A stretch of DNA of 64,000 nucleotides from an uncultured Collinsella sp. (GTDB taxonomy: Bacteria; Actinomycetota; Coriobacteriia; Coriobacteriales; Coriobacteriaceae): the NCBI GenBank assembly GCA_937950415.1, contig CALFDL010000320.1:1-64000 (forward strand), given 5' to 3'. Numbering within the stretch: position 1 is the first letter of the stretch; the number at the start of each line of letters is the position of its first letter. A program made the position numbers and the translations under genes. Positions 63,129 to 64,000 of this stretch are shown piece by piece. The notes below the pieces were generated by a model that was not told the DNA's origin, did no database searches, and saw only the letters and a list, made by a program, of their open reading frames with translations.

Positions 63129-64000
63129 ATGATTGCAATTCTAAAGCAGAGCGCCAGCGACGAGGCCGTCAGCCATATCGTCAGCTGGATTGAGAAAAAG
63201 GGCCTGAAGACCGACGTCTCGCGCGGCGAGAACGAGACGATCATCGGCCTGGTGGGCGATACGACCAAGATCGACCCGTTCCTGCTCGAGTCCATGGATG
63301 TCGTCGAGCGCGTGCAGCGCGTCTCCGAGCCGTTCAAGCGCGCCAACCGCAAGTTCCACCCCGAGGACTCCGTCATCGACTGCGGTCACGGCGTCAAGAT
63401 CGGCGGCGACCAGTTCCAAGTCATCGCCGGTCCCTGCTCCGTCGAGGGCGAGAACCTCATCCGCATCGCACGCCGCGTGAAGGCCGCCGGTGCCACGATG
63501 CTGCGCGGCGGTGCCTACAAGCCCCGCACTTCCCCCTACGCCTACCAGGGCATGGGCCCCGCCGGTCTGGACCTGCTGTGCGAGGCGTCTGCCGAGCTCG
63601 ACATGCCGATCGTCACCGAGATCATGGACCCACGCGACGTGCAGGTCTTCTTGGACAAGAAGATTGACGTCATGCAGATCGGCGCGCGCAACGCCCAGAA
63701 CTTCCCCCTGCTCAAGGAGGTCGGCAAGACCCAGACCCCGATTCTGCTCAAGCGCGGCATGTCCGGCACGATCGACGAGCTGCTTATGGCCGCCGAGTAC
63801 ATCATGAGCGAGGGCAACGACAATGTCATCCTGTGCGAGCGCGGCATCCGCACCTTCGAGACCCGCACCCGCAACACCTTCGACCTCAACGCCGTGCCGG
63901 TGCTGCACCACCTGTCGCACCTGCCCGTCGTCGCCGACCCCAGCCACGCCACCGGCTACACCCGCTACGTTGAGCCCATGGCGCTCGCCGCGACCGCCTG
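63129..64000 (+). CDS. aroF: 3-deoxy-7-phosphoheptulonate (DAHP) synthase, type I-beta (partial)
   Basis: First enzyme of the shikimate pathway: PEP plus erythrose-4-phosphate to DAHP. At least 290 residues are visible; the 3' end is outside the window. An N-terminal ferredoxin-like domain (about 1-70, MIAILKQSASDEAVSHIVSW) of the kind that mediates Tyr or Phe inhibition in Thermotoga-type enzymes is followed by the barrel: FQVIAGPCSVEGENL, GATMLRGGAYKPRTSPYAYQ, VTEIMDPRDV, MQIGARNAQNFPLLKEVG, ILLKRGMSGTIDELLMAAEY, CERGIRTFE and VVADPSHATG. ATG 63129 follows GAGGTGAGAGG. The stretch 62925-63044 upstream of the leader has no gene. Confidence 0.95.
   Translation, partial: MIAILKQSASDEAVSHIVSWIEKKGLKTDVSRGENETIIGLVGDTTKIDPFLLESMDVVERVQRVSEPFKRANRKFHPEDSVIDCGHGVKIGGDQFQVIAGPCSVEGENLIRIARRVKAAGATMLRGGAYKPRTSPYAYQGMGPAGLDLLCEASAELDMPIVTEIMDPRDVQVFLDKKIDVMQIGARNAQNFPLLKEVGKTQTPILLKRGMSGTIDELLMAAEYIMSEGNDNVILCERGIRTFETRTRNTFDLNAVPVLHHLSHLPVVADPSHATGYTRYVEPMALAATA

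Overview
The window looks like a chromosomal segment of a high-GC Gram-positive gut anaerobe of the class Coriobacteriia, most likely Collinsella. This is an inference from gene content and style: AdhE, pyruvate phosphate dikinase with its DUF299 regulator, the non-mevalonate isoprenoid genes, an mre/rod cluster in a high-GC background, many TTG starts and strong Shine-Dalgarno sites. No rRNA, prophage or CRISPR array was seen. Nearly all of it is core genome. The accessory part is about 4.2-11 kb.

Layout: (1) 1-3.7 kb, minus strand: pyrR-pyrB-pyrC-pyrK, de novo pyrimidine synthesis, behind a leader with a terminator hairpin and a PyrR-site-like hairpin. (2) 3.9-11 kb: rpmB (L28), then a Y1/HUH transposase of the RAYT type flanked by inverted palindromic repeats, then a TetR regulator divergent from an ABC ATPase and a 1307-residue FtsX-type permease with a giant coiled coil. 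(3) 11-14.6 kb, plus strand: adhE and a small APH-fold kinase. (4) 14.7-24.9 kb, minus strand: rpsB-tsf, a terminator, then pyrH-frr-uppS-cdsA-dxr-M50 protease-ispG-proS, which joins translation with isoprenoid and phospholipid supply. (5) 25.1-31.7 kb, minus: rplS, rnhB, and yraN-comM-dprA-trmFO-xer (DNA uptake and recombination). (6) 31.9-39 kb, minus: ppdK, its regulatory protein, glyQ-glyS. (7) 39-41.5 kb, minus: rpsP-khpA-rimM-trmD-lepB. (8) 41.7-42.9 kb, plus: dinB. (9) 43-47.1 kb, minus: rplU-rpmA-obgE-nadD-yqeK-rsfS. (10) 47.1-56.7 kb, minus: mreB-mreC-mreD-mrdA-rodA followed without a break by a DUF697 protein and two radical-SAM-linked proteins. (11) 56.8-62.8 kb, minus: cyclophilin plus TPR membrane protein, a zinc-ribbon membrane protein and a CtpE-like P-type ATPase. 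(12) tRNA-Arg(CCG) on the minus strand and, on the plus strand, a DAHP synthase running off the window behind a leader that holds a 20-codon ORF and a terminator.

The most interesting signals are: the RAYT gene with its palindromic repeats, whose diverged relatives sit exactly on the stop codons of three genes; a site-2 protease with a winged-helix-like insertion; a Xer recombinase whose only plausible start is AUA; three helically phased GGTAAA motifs upstream of ppdK; and the aroF leader. Several promoters share an extended -10 of the form TGN-TAnnnT.
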